This document shows, one piece after another, positions 17,342-28,935 of a DNA stretch of 64,000 bases (its first letter is position 1; each line of letters begins with the position of its first letter). The position numbers and the translations under genes were made by a program. The stretch is taken from NCBI GenBank assembly GCA_947473045.1, contig CANJCO010000010.1:38625-102624 (forward strand), read 5' to 3'. The stretch comes from Myxococcales bacterium. GTDB taxonomy: Bacteria; Myxococcota_A; Polyangia; Polyangiales; Polyangiaceae. Below the pieces are notes generated by a model, which was not told the DNA's origin, made no database searches, and was given only the letters and a program-made list of their open reading frames with translations.

Positions 17342-17927
17342 CTTCGTCATCGTGGGGCAGACGGCGCTCGCGTCTGATGCCTTTCTGCTGAACGACTTTC
17401 CGGGCACGAGCGGACGCCTCGACGTGCTCGCGCGCTGCGTTCGCGCCGCGCTGCTCGTGTCGCACGGGGTGCGGCGCGACGCTGCAGTGTACCTGGTTCT
17501 GTTGGGAGGTCCCAGAGCGCCGCGCACCGTGCGAATCGCGGGCGCGGACGTGAAGTTCCTAAGGCCCGACGAGCGAAGCATCGCGACGCTGCTGCAGAAG
17601 GTTCTCACTGGTGATCACGGAGCGGCGGGCGACGGCTTCGTGCCGGTGAAGCCCGGCATCGCCGTCGCAGCGGGCGGGCTCGACGCAGTGCTGGCCGACC
17701 TCACGACGGAGTCGCTGTATGTGCTCGACGAGACCGGCAGCGACGCGCGCGGGCACCTTCGCAGCGCGGGTGGTGCATTTTTTCTTGGGGACCACGTCGG
17801 CTTCAATCCCGACGCGCGGGCCCAGCTGCTGTCGCTCGGCGCGCGCACGGTCTCGGTCGGTCCGGTGAGCCTGCACACCGACGACGTCGTGTCGGTGGTG
17901 TCGAACGAGCTCGATCGAATCGCGTAG
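17328..17927 (+). CDS. TrmY-family (DUF358) SPOUT RNA methyltransferase
   Basis: A 199-residue protein from ATG 17328. Diagnostic stretches are RSFVIVGQTA, FLLNDFPGTSGRLDVLARCV, VYLVLLGGP, FLRPDERSIATLLQKVL and the C-terminal FFLGDHVGF with TDDVVSVVSNELDR. These match the TrmY family, archaeal enzymes that methylate N1 of pseudouridine 54 in tRNA using S-adenosylmethionine. Relatives exist in some bacteria, with substrate unproven. Bacterial tRNAs normally carry ribothymidine at position 54, so the target here is open. The start overlaps the YfhO-like gene by 14 bases. An upstream in-frame ATG at 17289 is possible but less likely. Confidence 0.85.
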   Translation: MSARSFVIVGQTALASDAFLLNDFPGTSGRLDVLARCVRAALLVSHGVRRDAAVYLVLLGGPRAPRTVRIAGADVKFLRPDERSIATLLQKVLTGDHGAAGDGFVPVKPGIAVAAGGLDAVLADLTTESLYVLDETGSDARGHLRSAGGAFFLGDHVGFNPDARAQLLSLGARTVSVGPVSLHTDDVVSVVSNELDRIA

Positions 17928-18014
17928 CGCGGCGGGCAGCGCCTGCCGTTGCCGAGCGAGCGCACATGAGCGTATCGTGGGAGGTTCTGGCCACTTTCCG
18001 CAGCGCGAGGTCTC

Positions 18015-18863
18015 ATGCCCGTCTTCGTCGTCTGTGAGCTCGGCGCACCGCCACAGCGCGTGAAGATCGACTCACCGCCCGTTCGCGTCGGTCGCGATCC
18101 TGAAAATGACATCGTCATTCGGGAAGACGGCGTGTCCCGCGATCATGCGCTTTTCGTCATGGCCGACAGAGGCACGTGGATCGTCAGCTGCGTCTCCGAC
18201 ACCAACCCCATCGTCGTTGACGGCGTGCTGACCAGTCGCGGGGCCACCGTGCGCGAGGGCTCCCAGGTGCTGGTGGGCAGCAAGTACATGATCATCTTTT
18301 CGAACACCGACGCAGCTGCGGCCGAGTACCTCGGTTCTGCTGCGGGCTACACGCAGGCCAGCTGTCTGCAGTGCCAATGGACCGGCATCGTCGGAACCTA
18401 CAGCGTCGAGCCAACGTGCCCGCGCTGCGGAGGATCCGACTTTTCGGGCCTCAACCACTTCGACAGCGGGCACCACGCCGTGGCCGAGATCGAGGACCTC
18501 GGCGACACTTCGACGATCGTCGCGTCTGCGAGCGAGCTCGCGGCTGATTTCAGCCGGCTGCTCAAGGCCAAGCGGAGCGCGCTGGAGCGTGTCGACGGTC
18601 ACAAGGAGGCAGGGGCCCGGCTGACGCTGAAAGAGACGGAGCCGCTCGTGCTGGCGAAGTCATCGCCCGGCGCGGCCGCGCTTCACGGCATGCTCATCGT
18701 CGGCAGCGCCAGCATTTCGTGGAGCAGCAGCCAATTCGTGATTCGCAGCGCCCTGACCCACCCGGCGCTCAAATTGAACGGCAAGGCGATCGAAGGCGCG
18801 CCGCTCAAGGATGGCGACCTCATCGAGATCGGCACCAACAGCTTCCGGTTCGTCGTCGGCTGA
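18015..18863 (+). CDS. FHA domain protein with zinc ribbon
   Basis: A 282-residue cytoplasmic protein. The N-terminal FHA domain (about residues 5-95) has the phosphothreonine-binding signature: VGRDPENDI (Gly26-Arg27) and VSRDHALF (Ser41, Arg42, His44). Cys117, Cys120, Cys135 and Cys138 form a zinc-ribbon-like CxxC/CxxC pair. The last 80 residues look like a second, degenerate FHA half (HPALKLNGKAIEGAPLKDGDLIEIGTN, seen here from 759 onward in the gene). It is a likely reader of the local Ser/Thr kinases, though the partner is unknown. It follows the TrmY-family gene by 87 bases and converges on the MFS gene. Confidence 0.85.
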   Translation: MPVFVVCELGAPPQRVKIDSPPVRVGRDPENDIVIREDGVSRDHALFVMADRGTWIVSCVSDTNPIVVDGVLTSRGATVREGSQVLVGSKYMIIFSNTDAAAAEYLGSAAGYTQASCLQCQWTGIVGTYSVEPTCPRCGGSDFSGLNHFDSGHHAVAEIEDLGDTSTIVASASELAADFSRLLKAKRSALERVDGHKEAGARLTLKETEPLVLAKSSPGAAALHGMLIVGSASISWSSSQFVIRSALTHPALKLNGKAIEGAPLKDGDLIEIGTNSFRFVVG

Positions 18864-18878
18864 ACGTAGCGCAGGTCG

Positions 18879-20315
18879 TCAGCGCGCGACCCTGTTTTCG
18901 GGGAACGCCCACGACAGCGCAGCGCCGACCGCGGCCATCGCCGCGATCGTGTGAAAAATGGGAGACATCCCAACACGCAGCGTTTGGGCGTATGCGGCCA
19001 GGGCGGCGCTGCCGAGTCCCCTACCGTGGTCGGGCCCAAGAATGGCCGCGAGCACTTCATCGGGAAGGCGTCCGGCGACCGCGTGCGCAACGATCGCGCC
19101 GAGGGCGCCCACGAGCACCGCGCCTCCTATGGTGCGGAAGAACATCGTGCTCGCCGTAGCCACACCGCGCTGCGCCGCCGACACGCTCTCCTGGACAGCG
19201 ATCAGCAAGGCCGTGTTGGCGAGGCCCATTCCCGCGCCGAAGACGAACATCGTCGCGCGCAGGAAGTTGACGCCGGAGCCCAAAACGACCGCGCGATCGA
19301 GGGCGATTGAGGCGAGCGCCACGAGCAAAAACCCTCCGCGCACCAAGGGCCGGGTGCCCACCTTGAGCAGAAGTCGACCGGAGAGCGCCGCCATCAGCGG
19401 CCACCCGATGAGCATCGGCGCGATGGTCGTGCCGCCGTCGGTCGGTGAGCCTCCCAAAATGGCCTGCACGTAGAGCGGGACATACAAGACAACCGAGGTC
19501 ATCACTCCGCCGACGACTGCGCCGGCCGCGCTCGACACGGCAATGAGGCGCCTCCCGAGCAGATCGAGCGGAAGTATCGGCGAGGGGTGACGGCGCTCGA
19601 CCCACAAAAACGCCACGAGCGAGGCGAGTGACAGCGGCAGGGTCAGGCCCGGAGACGATCCACTCACCCCCGCGAGCAACGACAGAACGGCCGCAGTGAG
19701 GAGCAACGCGCCAAAGCCGTCGATCGCGCGCGACGGAGCTTCGGTGCGCTGCTCTTTGTAGCCCGCTGCCAGCAGCGCCGCGGCGAGCGCGCCGAAGGGT
19801 ACGTTGATGAAGAACACCCAACGCCACGACAGCACGCGAACAATGAGACCTCCCAGGAGAGGCCCCGAAATGCCTGCGATCCCCCAAACGGCGCCGAACA
19901 GCCCCTGGATGCGCGCCCGCTCACCCGGCGTAAACAGATCTCCGATGATCGTGAGCGCGATCGGCTGAATCCCGCCGGCGCCTACGCCCTGCACGGCGCG
20001 CGCGACGATGAGCAGGTTCATGGTGGGGGCCATCCCGCTCGCGACGGATCCGAGCAGAAACAGCGCGATACCGACTAGCATCGTCGGCTTGCGCCCGAGT
20101 GTGTCGGCGAGCTTGCCGTAGAGCGGAATGGTGACCGTGGTGGCGAGCATGTAAACGGCGCCAACCCAGCCGTAGCGCTCGATGCCGCGGAGCTCCGACA
20201 CCACGGTCGGCATGGCGGTGCCGATTACGGTGGCCTCCATGGCCGCCATGAACATGGCGAGCAGGACCGCGCCAACGACAACGCGACGACCGGCGATGGG
20301 GGAAGTATCGGTCAT
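18879..20315 (-). CDS. MFS drug/proton antiporter, DHA2 (EmrB/QacA) type
   Basis: A 478-residue transporter with about 14 predicted helices. I chose ATG 20315 (MTDTSPIAGRRVVVGAVLLA) because residues further upstream in frame look non-coding. Family motifs are visible: MEATVIGTAMPTV in helix 1, the motif A loop GKLADTLGRKP, and motif C-like GIAGISGPLLGG. It probably exports toxic organic compounds. The chlorite-dismutase-fold gene starts divergently 245 bases away, with three stacked hairpins between them that could regulate either gene. Confidence 0.9.
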   Translation of the reverse strand: MTDTSPIAGRRVVVGAVLLAMFMAAMEATVIGTAMPTVVSELRGIERYGWVGAVYMLATTVTIPLYGKLADTLGRKPTMLVGIALFLLGSVASGMAPTMNLLIVARAVQGVGAGGIQPIALTIIGDLFTPGERARIQGLFGAVWGIAGISGPLLGGLIVRVLSWRWVFFINVPFGALAAALLAAGYKEQRTEAPSRAIDGFGALLLTAAVLSLLAGVSGSSPGLTLPLSLASLVAFLWVERRHPSPILPLDLLGRRLIAVSSAAGAVVGGVMTSVVLYVPLYVQAILGGSPTDGGTTIAPMLIGWPLMAALSGRLLLKVGTRPLVRGGFLLVALASIALDRAVVLGSGVNFLRATMFVFGAGMGLANTALLIAVQESVSAAQRGVATASTMFFRTIGGAVLVGALGAIVAHAVAGRLPDEVLAAILGPDHGRGLGSAALAAYAQTLRVGMSPIFHTIAAMAAVGAALSWAFPENRVAR

Positions 20316-20463
20316 GGATTCCGGCTTCGATGCTCCGGCGCCAACGGGGTGTCGACTCGGGCGATCGCGCGCGATTGTAGTCGACTTGCCGGGTGGCCAG
20401 CAGGGCGGCCGAAAAACATCCTGACAGTAATTGGCGAAGCCAGTTGCGTGGGGTGGGGACCGG

Positions 20464-20545
20464 CGAAAAATCGCGTTTTTCGGGGCGAGGAGGTGCATAC
20501 CTCCCCGAGATGAAAGGCTGGCAGGCCGCTGCTTCAACGGCCTGC
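20464..20545 (+). promoter_or_regulatory. Three consecutive perfect hairpins upstream of Cld-like gene
   Basis: Three inverted repeats lie in a row in the 245-base divergent region. The first is CGAAAAA/TTTTTCG with a 5-base centre (20464-20482). The second is GGAGGT/ACCTCC with a 4-base loop (20489-20504), which can alternatively pair its flanking CGGGG and CCCCG. The third is GCAGGCCG/CGGCCTGC with a 9-base loop (20521-20545), ending 14 bases before the ATG at 20560. The first resembles an operator. The second sequesters a Shine-Dalgarno-like GGAGG. The third would sit at the translation start. Confidence 0.5.
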
Positions 20546-20559
20546 TAGGCTGGCGCCGC

Positions 20560-21318
20560 ATGACGACCCATCAACACGCAGCAGCGCCTGCCTCCGGCCT
20601 GCCAGGGCTTCCCGACATCGACACGAACGAATACGGCGGAAAGCGTGACGGCGTCCGACAGTCGACCGATCGGCGCCTGTTCATGCAGCTGGTCGTCTGC
20701 GACGCGCCCGATCCGGCGGCCGCCCAACAAGAGCTGGTGCGCGGCCTGCGGGGCGCTGGCCTTCAAGGCGTCGTCTACGCCGATGCCGCGAGCCCGAGGG
20801 GCGTCGGCCTGCTCACGTGGGGCGAAGATCCAGCGCGATTCGTGCGCGACGTGCGCCCGCTGTTCAGCCGCGGCGCCCTGCGCGACGCGCAAATGCGCGA
20901 CGACTTTTCGATGATGGGCCGCACTTACGCGATCGGGCACGAGCCGAACCTGGAGCACTGGCTGCTGGAGCGCAGCGTGGAGCGCGTGCTCGACGCCGAG
21001 TGCCCGTGGCACGTCTGGTACCCGCTCCGGCGCACAGGGGCGTTCGCGAAGCTGGCAGGCGACGAGGTCGGCGGCCTCATGCGCGAGCACGCCGCAATCG
21101 GGCACGCGTACGGGCAAAAAGGCCTCGCGCACGACGTACGCCTCGCGTGCCACGGCCTCGACGCCAAAGACAACGAGTTCGTCATCGGGCTCATCGGCAA
21201 AGAGCTCTTCCCGCTCTCGCACCTCGTTCAGGCCATGCGCAAGACCCGGCAGACCAGCGAGTTCATCTCGCAGATGGGTCCGTTTTTCGTGGGCTACGCC
21301 GTCGAACGTGTGGGCTGA
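20560..21318 (+). CDS. Chlorite dismutase/HemQ-fold haem protein
   Basis: A 252-residue protein of the Cld superfamily, which includes chlorite dismutases and the coproheme decarboxylase HemQ. The C-terminal half carries the family signature: WYPLRR, then MREHAAIGHAYG with His177 at the place of the proximal haem ligand, then LACHGLDAKDNEFVIGL, and QTSEFISQMGPFFVGY. The N-terminal half is the divergent, usually haem-poor ferredoxin-like repeat. The normal HemQ neighbours (other haem biosynthesis genes) are absent, so the reaction is uncertain. Three hairpins precede the start. Confidence 0.75.
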   Translation: MTTHQHAAAPASGLPGLPDIDTNEYGGKRDGVRQSTDRRLFMQLVVCDAPDPAAAQQELVRGLRGAGLQGVVYADAASPRGVGLLTWGEDPARFVRDVRPLFSRGALRDAQMRDDFSMMGRTYAIGHEPNLEHWLLERSVERVLDAECPWHVWYPLRRTGAFAKLAGDEVGGLMREHAAIGHAYGQKGLAHDVRLACHGLDAKDNEFVIGLIGKELFPLSHLVQAMRKTRQTSEFISQMGPFFVGYAVERVG

Positions 21319-21333
21319 ACGCGCGGGGCCGCA

Positions 21334-21348
21334 GCTCAGCGGCTGAGC
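21334..21348. terminator. Palindrome at convergent gene ends
   Basis: GCTCAGC, one base, GCTGAGC: a perfect 7-bp inverted repeat that includes the hmgA stop and lies 16 bases after the Cld-like stop. No T-tract follows. Confidence 0.3.
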
Positions 21349-22507
21349 CAGCTGTCGTGATAGTCGGCGCGCTCGATGCCGAGCGCCTGCGCGGTCGGCA
21401 GCAGCGGCTCGAACGTGTCGCACATCACCGCGAGCTCGTCGGTCGACTTGCTCCCGATGCTCGCCTCGTAGGCGCCCGGATGGGGGCCGTGGGCAATACC
21501 TGCAGGATGCAACGAAATCGCACCGGGTCCGACGCCGCGCCGACTGGTGAAGTTGCCGCGCAAGTAGAGGATCACCTCGTCGCAGTCGACGCTCGAATGC
21601 GGATACGGGCACGGGATCGCGTGCGGGTGGTAGTCGGTCACCCGGGGCACGAACGAGCAGATGAGAAACCCGCGCCCCTCGAACGTGCTGTGAATCGTGG
21701 GCGGCAAGTGTATCAAGCCCGTTTTTGGCTGGTATTTCTCAATATTAAACGCCCACGGGTACACGAAGCCATCCCAGCCAACCACGTCCATCGGAGCCGT
21801 CTCGAGCAGGTAACGCGTAAAGCGCCCTCCCCGCTTGACCAGCAGCTCGCGCGGGCCGTCGAGCGGCTGATCGGGCGAGGCGATCGGGCCCGTAGGGTGC
21901 ACGAAATCGCGATGCGTGTAGGGCGCATCCATTCGCAGCTGACCGACCGGATTGCGAAACTCAGCGGGGATGAAGACGCTGGGCGCCTCGAAGATCATCA
22001 CCCGAAGCTCGGGCGAGGTCAGGTGCCAGCGGTGAATCATGCCGTGCGGAACGTGCACGTAGTCTCCCGCTGCGACGTCGAGCCAGCCGCACGGCGACTC
22101 AAGACGGGCGGAGCCTTCGTGAATGAAAAACAGCTCGTCGCCGTCGCCGTTGGAGAAATACGCGTCATCGCTGGTGGTGACGCGCGCGAGCAGTATGGTC
22201 ACGTCGCGGTTGAAGAGCACCGGGGTGCGCGCGTCGATGAGCTGTCCCGCCGCCGGAAGCGCATCCGAGAGGTAGAGCCGGCGCTTGAGCGGAAACGCGC
22301 CGTCGGGAGCCGCGACAGGCGGGTGAAAACCGCGCGTGGTGCCCCCCACCTCGAGGTGCGGCGTCACCGGATTGCGATGATAGAAGTAAGTAAACGGGCC
22401 CGAAAACCCGCCGCGCGTGAACATCTCTTCATGAAAGAGGTGGCCGCGCGCGTCGCGAAAAACGGTGTGGGGCTTCGGGGGAACGATCCCCGCGCTCTGA
22501 CGGTCAA

Positions 22508-22511
<4 letters not shown>
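21336..22511 (-). CDS. hmgA: Homogentisate 1,2-dioxygenase
   Basis: A 391-residue cupin-fold iron enzyme that opens the ring of homogentisate to maleylacetoacetate in tyrosine and phenylalanine breakdown. Recognisable stretches are the early RNPVTPHLEVGG, the cupin region FIHEGSARLESPCG and YVHVPHGMIHRW, and the iron site in the C-terminal half (FVPRVTDYHPHAIPCPYPH, SLHPAGIAHGPHPGAYEAS). Its start overlaps the hppD stop by 4 bases (ATGA), so the two consecutive pathway enzymes are co-translated. Genes for the later steps (isomerase, fumarylacetoacetase) are not in this window. One copy of the dispersed palindrome lies inside. Confidence 0.93.
21501..21511. repeat. Dispersed palindrome TGYANNNTRCA, copy 6
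   Basis: TGCAGGATGCA, inside hmgA. It encodes Leu-His-Pro-Ala on the minus strand with TTG for Leu and CCT for Pro. Confidence 0.8.
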
Positions 22512-25541
<3,030 letters not shown>

Positions 25542-25654
25542 CAGGCCGCTAGCGAACCGACTGCGCAGGCGCGCGTCGCTTGCGCACGCGGAGGCACCGA
25601 ATTCCGCGTTTTCTGGCCCTGCGCGGTGGCACGCTGCGTGCTGGGAAGCAGCGC

Positions 25655-26065
25655 ATGAGCAAGCCCATCCCAGCGGTGCAAAAATTCATGACCTACAGTC
25701 CCCACACCGTCGGCGCCGAGCAGACCATGGCGGTGGCCCACAAGATGATGCGGGACCACCACATTCGGCACCTGCCCGTGCTTCACGGAGGCAAAATCGT
25801 CGGCGTGATCTCCGACGGCGACCTCCATCTGATCGAGACGCTGCGCGACGTCGATCCGCACACGGTCCGCGTGGAAGACGCAATGACCCAGACGCCCTAC
25901 ACAGTGTCGCCCGAGACGCCGCTCGATGACGTCGTCGGCACGATGGCCGAGCACAAGTACGGCTCCGCGATCGTGATGCAACACGACAAAGTCGTCGGCA
26001 TCTTCACGACGGTCGACGCCTGCCGGGCCTTCGCCGAGCTGCTTCACACGCGCCTCGCGAATTAG
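25655..26065 (+). CDS. Tandem CBS domain protein
   Basis: A 136-residue protein made almost wholly of two CBS motifs. The first is VQKFMTYSPHTVGAEQTMAV to VVGVISDGDL, and the second VEDAMTQTPYTVSPETPLDD to VVGIFTTVDACRAF. Such stand-alone pairs bind adenosine nucleotides or S-adenosylmethionine and regulate a partner protein. No partner is evident. It begins 113 bases after pyrG. Its stop overlaps the convergent amine oxidase stop by 4 bases. Confidence 0.9.
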   Translation: MSKPIPAVQKFMTYSPHTVGAEQTMAVAHKMMRDHHIRHLPVLHGGKIVGVISDGDLHLIETLRDVDPHTVRVEDAMTQTPYTVSPETPLDDVVGTMAEHKYGSAIVMQHDKVVGIFTTVDACRAFAELLHTRLAN

Positions 26066-27402
26066 CCGCGGGCGGCGATCTCCAGCGCGACGCGCTCGGC
26101 GGCCTCGATCGCGCCTTCGATGTAGCCGGTGTGCTCGCGCGCGCTCTCGGTACCTGCAATATGCACGCGTCCGAACGGCGCACGTATCGCGCTGGCGCAC
26201 GAAGACAGAGCCCCGGTGCCGAGCACCGACACAGGGCACCCCCGCGTCCAGATCTCGGTCGACCAGTCGTGATCCACGTAGACGCGCGGGGTGCGCGCCT
26301 GCTCCCCGAAGAGCCGCGCAAACACCCCGACGACGGCGCCGCGTCGCTCGATTTCGGTTCGCTGCGACCAGGTGCGCGCGTCCTGCCCGACGATGAACGC
26401 GACGAGCGCCGGACGCTTTCCGTCGTGCGTCGTGGCGTCGAAGGTCACGCTCACCGGACCGCGGTCGCAGACCGCTTCGCCCGACAATCCCGCGGAGCGC
26501 CAGAACGCGCGCTCATACGTCGCGAACGCTTTCACGGTCGCACCCATCGGGGAGCGCTGCGACAGCTGCTCGCAGAGCACCGGCAGCGCGGGAGAGAAGT
26601 CGATCCGCGACCAGAGCGCCGGAGGGAGCGCGAGGACCGCGTAGCGCGCGGAAATGGCTGCCTTGTCGGTCGTCACGGTGACGTCCCGCTCGCTCTGCGC
26701 GATCGCGCGCACCGGCGAACTGAGCTCCACTGCAGCGCCGAGCTCGCGCGCCAGGGCAAGCGCGATCGACTGCGACCCGCCGATGAAGCGCGTCGCCTGC
26801 GCCCCCTTGTCCGACTCGATGAGCGCCTCGAATCCGCCGCCCGCGCGCACGTACGAGAGAAAATAGAGCATCGACACGTCGCTCATTTCTGCGCCGAACA
26901 CGACACGCGAGGCCGCCGCGAGCAGGTCCCGACTCTGGCGGCTTCTCAGCCACTTGCGCGCGTAGTGTTCGAGCGACACCGAGTCGAGCTCGGCCGCGTT
27001 GTTTGCGGCGAGCGGATCGCGCGGGTCGACCTGCGCGGTGAGCTTCGCGAGGCGCATCATGGTCAGCTGGAGTTCGAGCAGCTTCCAGGGCGACAGCTTC
27101 GGAATCGTGCCGGCGTAGCTCGACACCCTCCCGCCCGCGTCCATCAAGCGCTTACCCGCAGTATATTGCGGATAGGTCGCGACGCCGAGCTCGCCCGCGA
27201 GCGCTTCGAGCCGGGCGTGACCTCTGCCGAGCCACTGGCCGCCGAGGTCAAACACGGCGTCATCGACCTGCGACGAAAAGGTGCGGCCGCCGACGCGATC
27301 GCGCGCTTCGAGCACCCGAACACGCAGCCCGCGACGGGTGAGCAAGCGGGCCGCTACGAGCCCTGAGACGCCGGCTCCAACAACCACGACATCGTATTGC
27401 AT
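26062..27402 (-). CDS. Flavin monoamine oxidase family protein
   Basis: A 446-residue FAD enzyme from ATG 27402. The frame continues upstream but becomes a shadow of the amidase gene. The N-terminal dinucleotide-binding motif is VVVVGAGVSGLVAARLL, followed by VLEARDRVGGRTFS. The C-terminal FAD motif is GRVHIAGTESAREHTGYIEGAIEAAERVA. It should oxidise an amine to an aldehyde with release of ammonia and peroxide. The substrate is unknown. It diverges from an amidase gene 60 bases away, and the two could act on related nitrogen compounds. One copy of the dispersed palindrome lies inside. Confidence 0.9.
   Translation of the reverse strand: MQYDVVVVGAGVSGLVAARLLTRRGLRVRVLEARDRVGGRTFSSQVDDAVFDLGGQWLGRGHARLEALAGELGVATYPQYTAGKRLMDAGGRVSSYAGTIPKLSPWKLLELQLTMMRLAKLTAQVDPRDPLAANNAAELDSVSLEHYARKWLRSRQSRDLLAAASRVVFGAEMSDVSMLYFLSYVRAGGGFEALIESDKGAQATRFIGGSQSIALALARELGAAVELSSPVRAIAQSERDVTVTTDKAAISARYAVLALPPALWSRIDFSPALPVLCEQLSQRSPMGATVKAFATYERAFWRSAGLSGEAVCDRGPVSVTFDATTHDGKRPALVAFIVGQDARTWSQRTEIERRGAVVGVFARLFGEQARTPRVYVDHDWSTEIWTRGCPVSVLGTGALSSCASAIRAPFGRVHIAGTESAREHTGYIEGAIEAAERVALEIAARG
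26155..26165. repeat. Dispersed palindrome TGYANNNTRCA, copy 8
   Basis: TGCAATATGCA, inside the amine oxidase gene, encoding His-Ile-Ala with the uncommon ATT. Confidence 0.8.
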
Positions 27403-27462
27403 ACCGGGAATTCTGCCCGATTCCGATTGCCGCGAGAACGCCCTTCCCATACCACGCAGAGA

Positions 27463-28902
27463 ATGGACGACTGGCTCACCGAATCGGCAACGCAGCTCGC
27501 CGGTCGCATTCGCCGGCGCGAAGTCTCCAGTGAGGCCGTCGTTTCGGCACACATCGATCGCGCGAAGCAGACCCGCGTCGCGCTGGGCGCCATCGCGAGC
27601 GACCGGTTCGACGAGGCCATGCGGGAGGCCCGGGCCGCTGACGCGCAAATCGCCCGCGATCCGTCCGCGTCGCTGCCCCCTCTGCTCGGCGTTCCGTGCA
27701 GCATCAAAGAGTGCTTCGCGCTCACCGGCATGCCCCAAAGCGCGGGCCTCGTCGCCCGCCGGGACTACCGCGCCCCCCGCGACGCCGTGACCGTCGCGCG
27801 TCTGCGGGCAGCGGGCGCCATCCCGATCGGCGTGACGAACACCAGCGAGCTGTGCATGTGGATGGAGAGCACAAACCGGCTCTACGGTCGCACGAACAAC
27901 GCCTACGACGTCGGGCGTACTGCCGGCGGAAGCTCGGGCGGCGAAGGCGCGATCGTAGGCGCGGGCGCAGCGCCTTTCGGCCTCGGAAGCGACGTCGGCG
28001 GTTCCATCCGGATGCCCGCGTTTTTCAACGGCGTCTTCGGGCACAAGCCAACCCCCGGGCTCATTTCCAATGACGGTCAGTTCCCGACAGCGCACGGCGA
28101 CGCGCAGCGCTACCTCTGCTCCGGGCCGATCACGCGACGCGCAGAAGACCTCTGGCCGCTCCTGAAAATCCTCGCCGGTGGCGACGCTCCAGGCGATCCC
28201 GACCGCGTCGAACTCCGCGGACTCGTCGTGCTCGACATCGCGGAAAATGGCCGGCTCGGCGTCTCGCGCGAGGTGCGCGCCGCCCAGGTCAGCGCGGCTC
28301 ACGCCCTCGCACGGAAGGGCGTAAACGTGCGCGCGTTCTCGTCGCCGAGGCTGCGCCACTCGCTCGAGATGTGGTCGGTGCTCATGAGCGAAGCGGGCGG
28401 ACCTACGTTTGCCGAGCTGCTCGGAGAAGGACGCGCGCTGCCCGCCGCGCGCGAGCTGGGCTTGTGGGCGCTCGGGCGCAGCCAGCACACGTTCATCGCG
28501 ATCGCGCTGGCGCTCGTCGAAAAGCTGCCCGCGCTCAAGGGCGACCAGGCGCGCCGCTTCGTGGATATGGCCCGCGAGCTCAGAGTGGAGCTCACGACCG
28601 CGATGGGCGAAGGCGGCGCCTTGCTGTTTCCGCCGTATCCGACCACCGCGCCACGCCACAACGCGCCGATGCTGCTGCCCGTTCAATGGATGTATACTGC
28701 AATATTCAACGTGCTCGAAATGCCGGTCACGCAGGTTCCAGTTGGCCTCGGAGCGGGCGGCCTGCCGCTTGGCGTGCAGGTCGCCTCGAGCCCCGGTCGT
28801 GACGACGTCACCGTAGCGCTCGCGATCGCGCTCGAGCGCGAATTGGGCGGCTGGGTTTCTCCCGGCAAAACCGCCTGTGCGCGGCCACCGTTCGGCGATT
28901 GA
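27463..28902 (+). CDS. Amidase signature family hydrolase
   Basis: A 479-residue hydrolase from ATG 27463. The Ser-Ser-Lys catalytic set is visible: Lys in GVPCSIKECF, and the Gly/Ser-rich GRTAGGSSGGEGAIVG followed by GLGSDVGGSIRMPAFFNGVFG, with the acyl-forming Ser in GSDVGGSIR. The family splits amide bonds, including fatty acid amides, aryl amides and glutamyl-tRNA. The insert and C-terminal region look most like FAAH-type enzymes. The protein is about the normal family length. One copy of the dispersed palindrome lies inside, with an ATA isoleucine codon next to it. Confidence 0.9.
   Translation: MDDWLTESATQLAGRIRRREVSSEAVVSAHIDRAKQTRVALGAIASDRFDEAMREARAADAQIARDPSASLPPLLGVPCSIKECFALTGMPQSAGLVARRDYRAPRDAVTVARLRAAGAIPIGVTNTSELCMWMESTNRLYGRTNNAYDVGRTAGGSSGGEGAIVGAGAAPFGLGSDVGGSIRMPAFFNGVFGHKPTPGLISNDGQFPTAHGDAQRYLCSGPITRRAEDLWPLLKILAGGDAPGDPDRVELRGLVVLDIAENGRLGVSREVRAAQVSAAHALARKGVNVRAFSSPRLRHSLEMWSVLMSEAGGPTFAELLGEGRALPAARELGLWALGRSQHTFIAIALALVEKLPALKGDQARRFVDMARELRVELTTAMGEGGALLFPPYPTTAPRHNAPMLLPVQWMYTAIFNVLEMPVTQVPVGLGAGGLPLGVQVASSPGRDDVTVALAIALERELGGWVSPGKTACARPPFGD
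28691..28701. repeat. Dispersed palindrome TGYANNNTRCA, copy 9
   Basis: TGTATACTGCA, inside the amidase gene. It encodes Met-Tyr-Thr-Ala with ACT for Thr and is followed by a rare ATA codon. Confidence 0.8.
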
Positions 28903-28935
28903 ATCGGCGCGCGTCGAGGGGTACCGTGGAGATAT

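Noticed and set aside
27403..28686. A 428-codon upstream extension of the amine oxidase frame
   Set aside because: The FAD motif begins two residues after ATG 27402, and the extension is antisense to the amidase gene.
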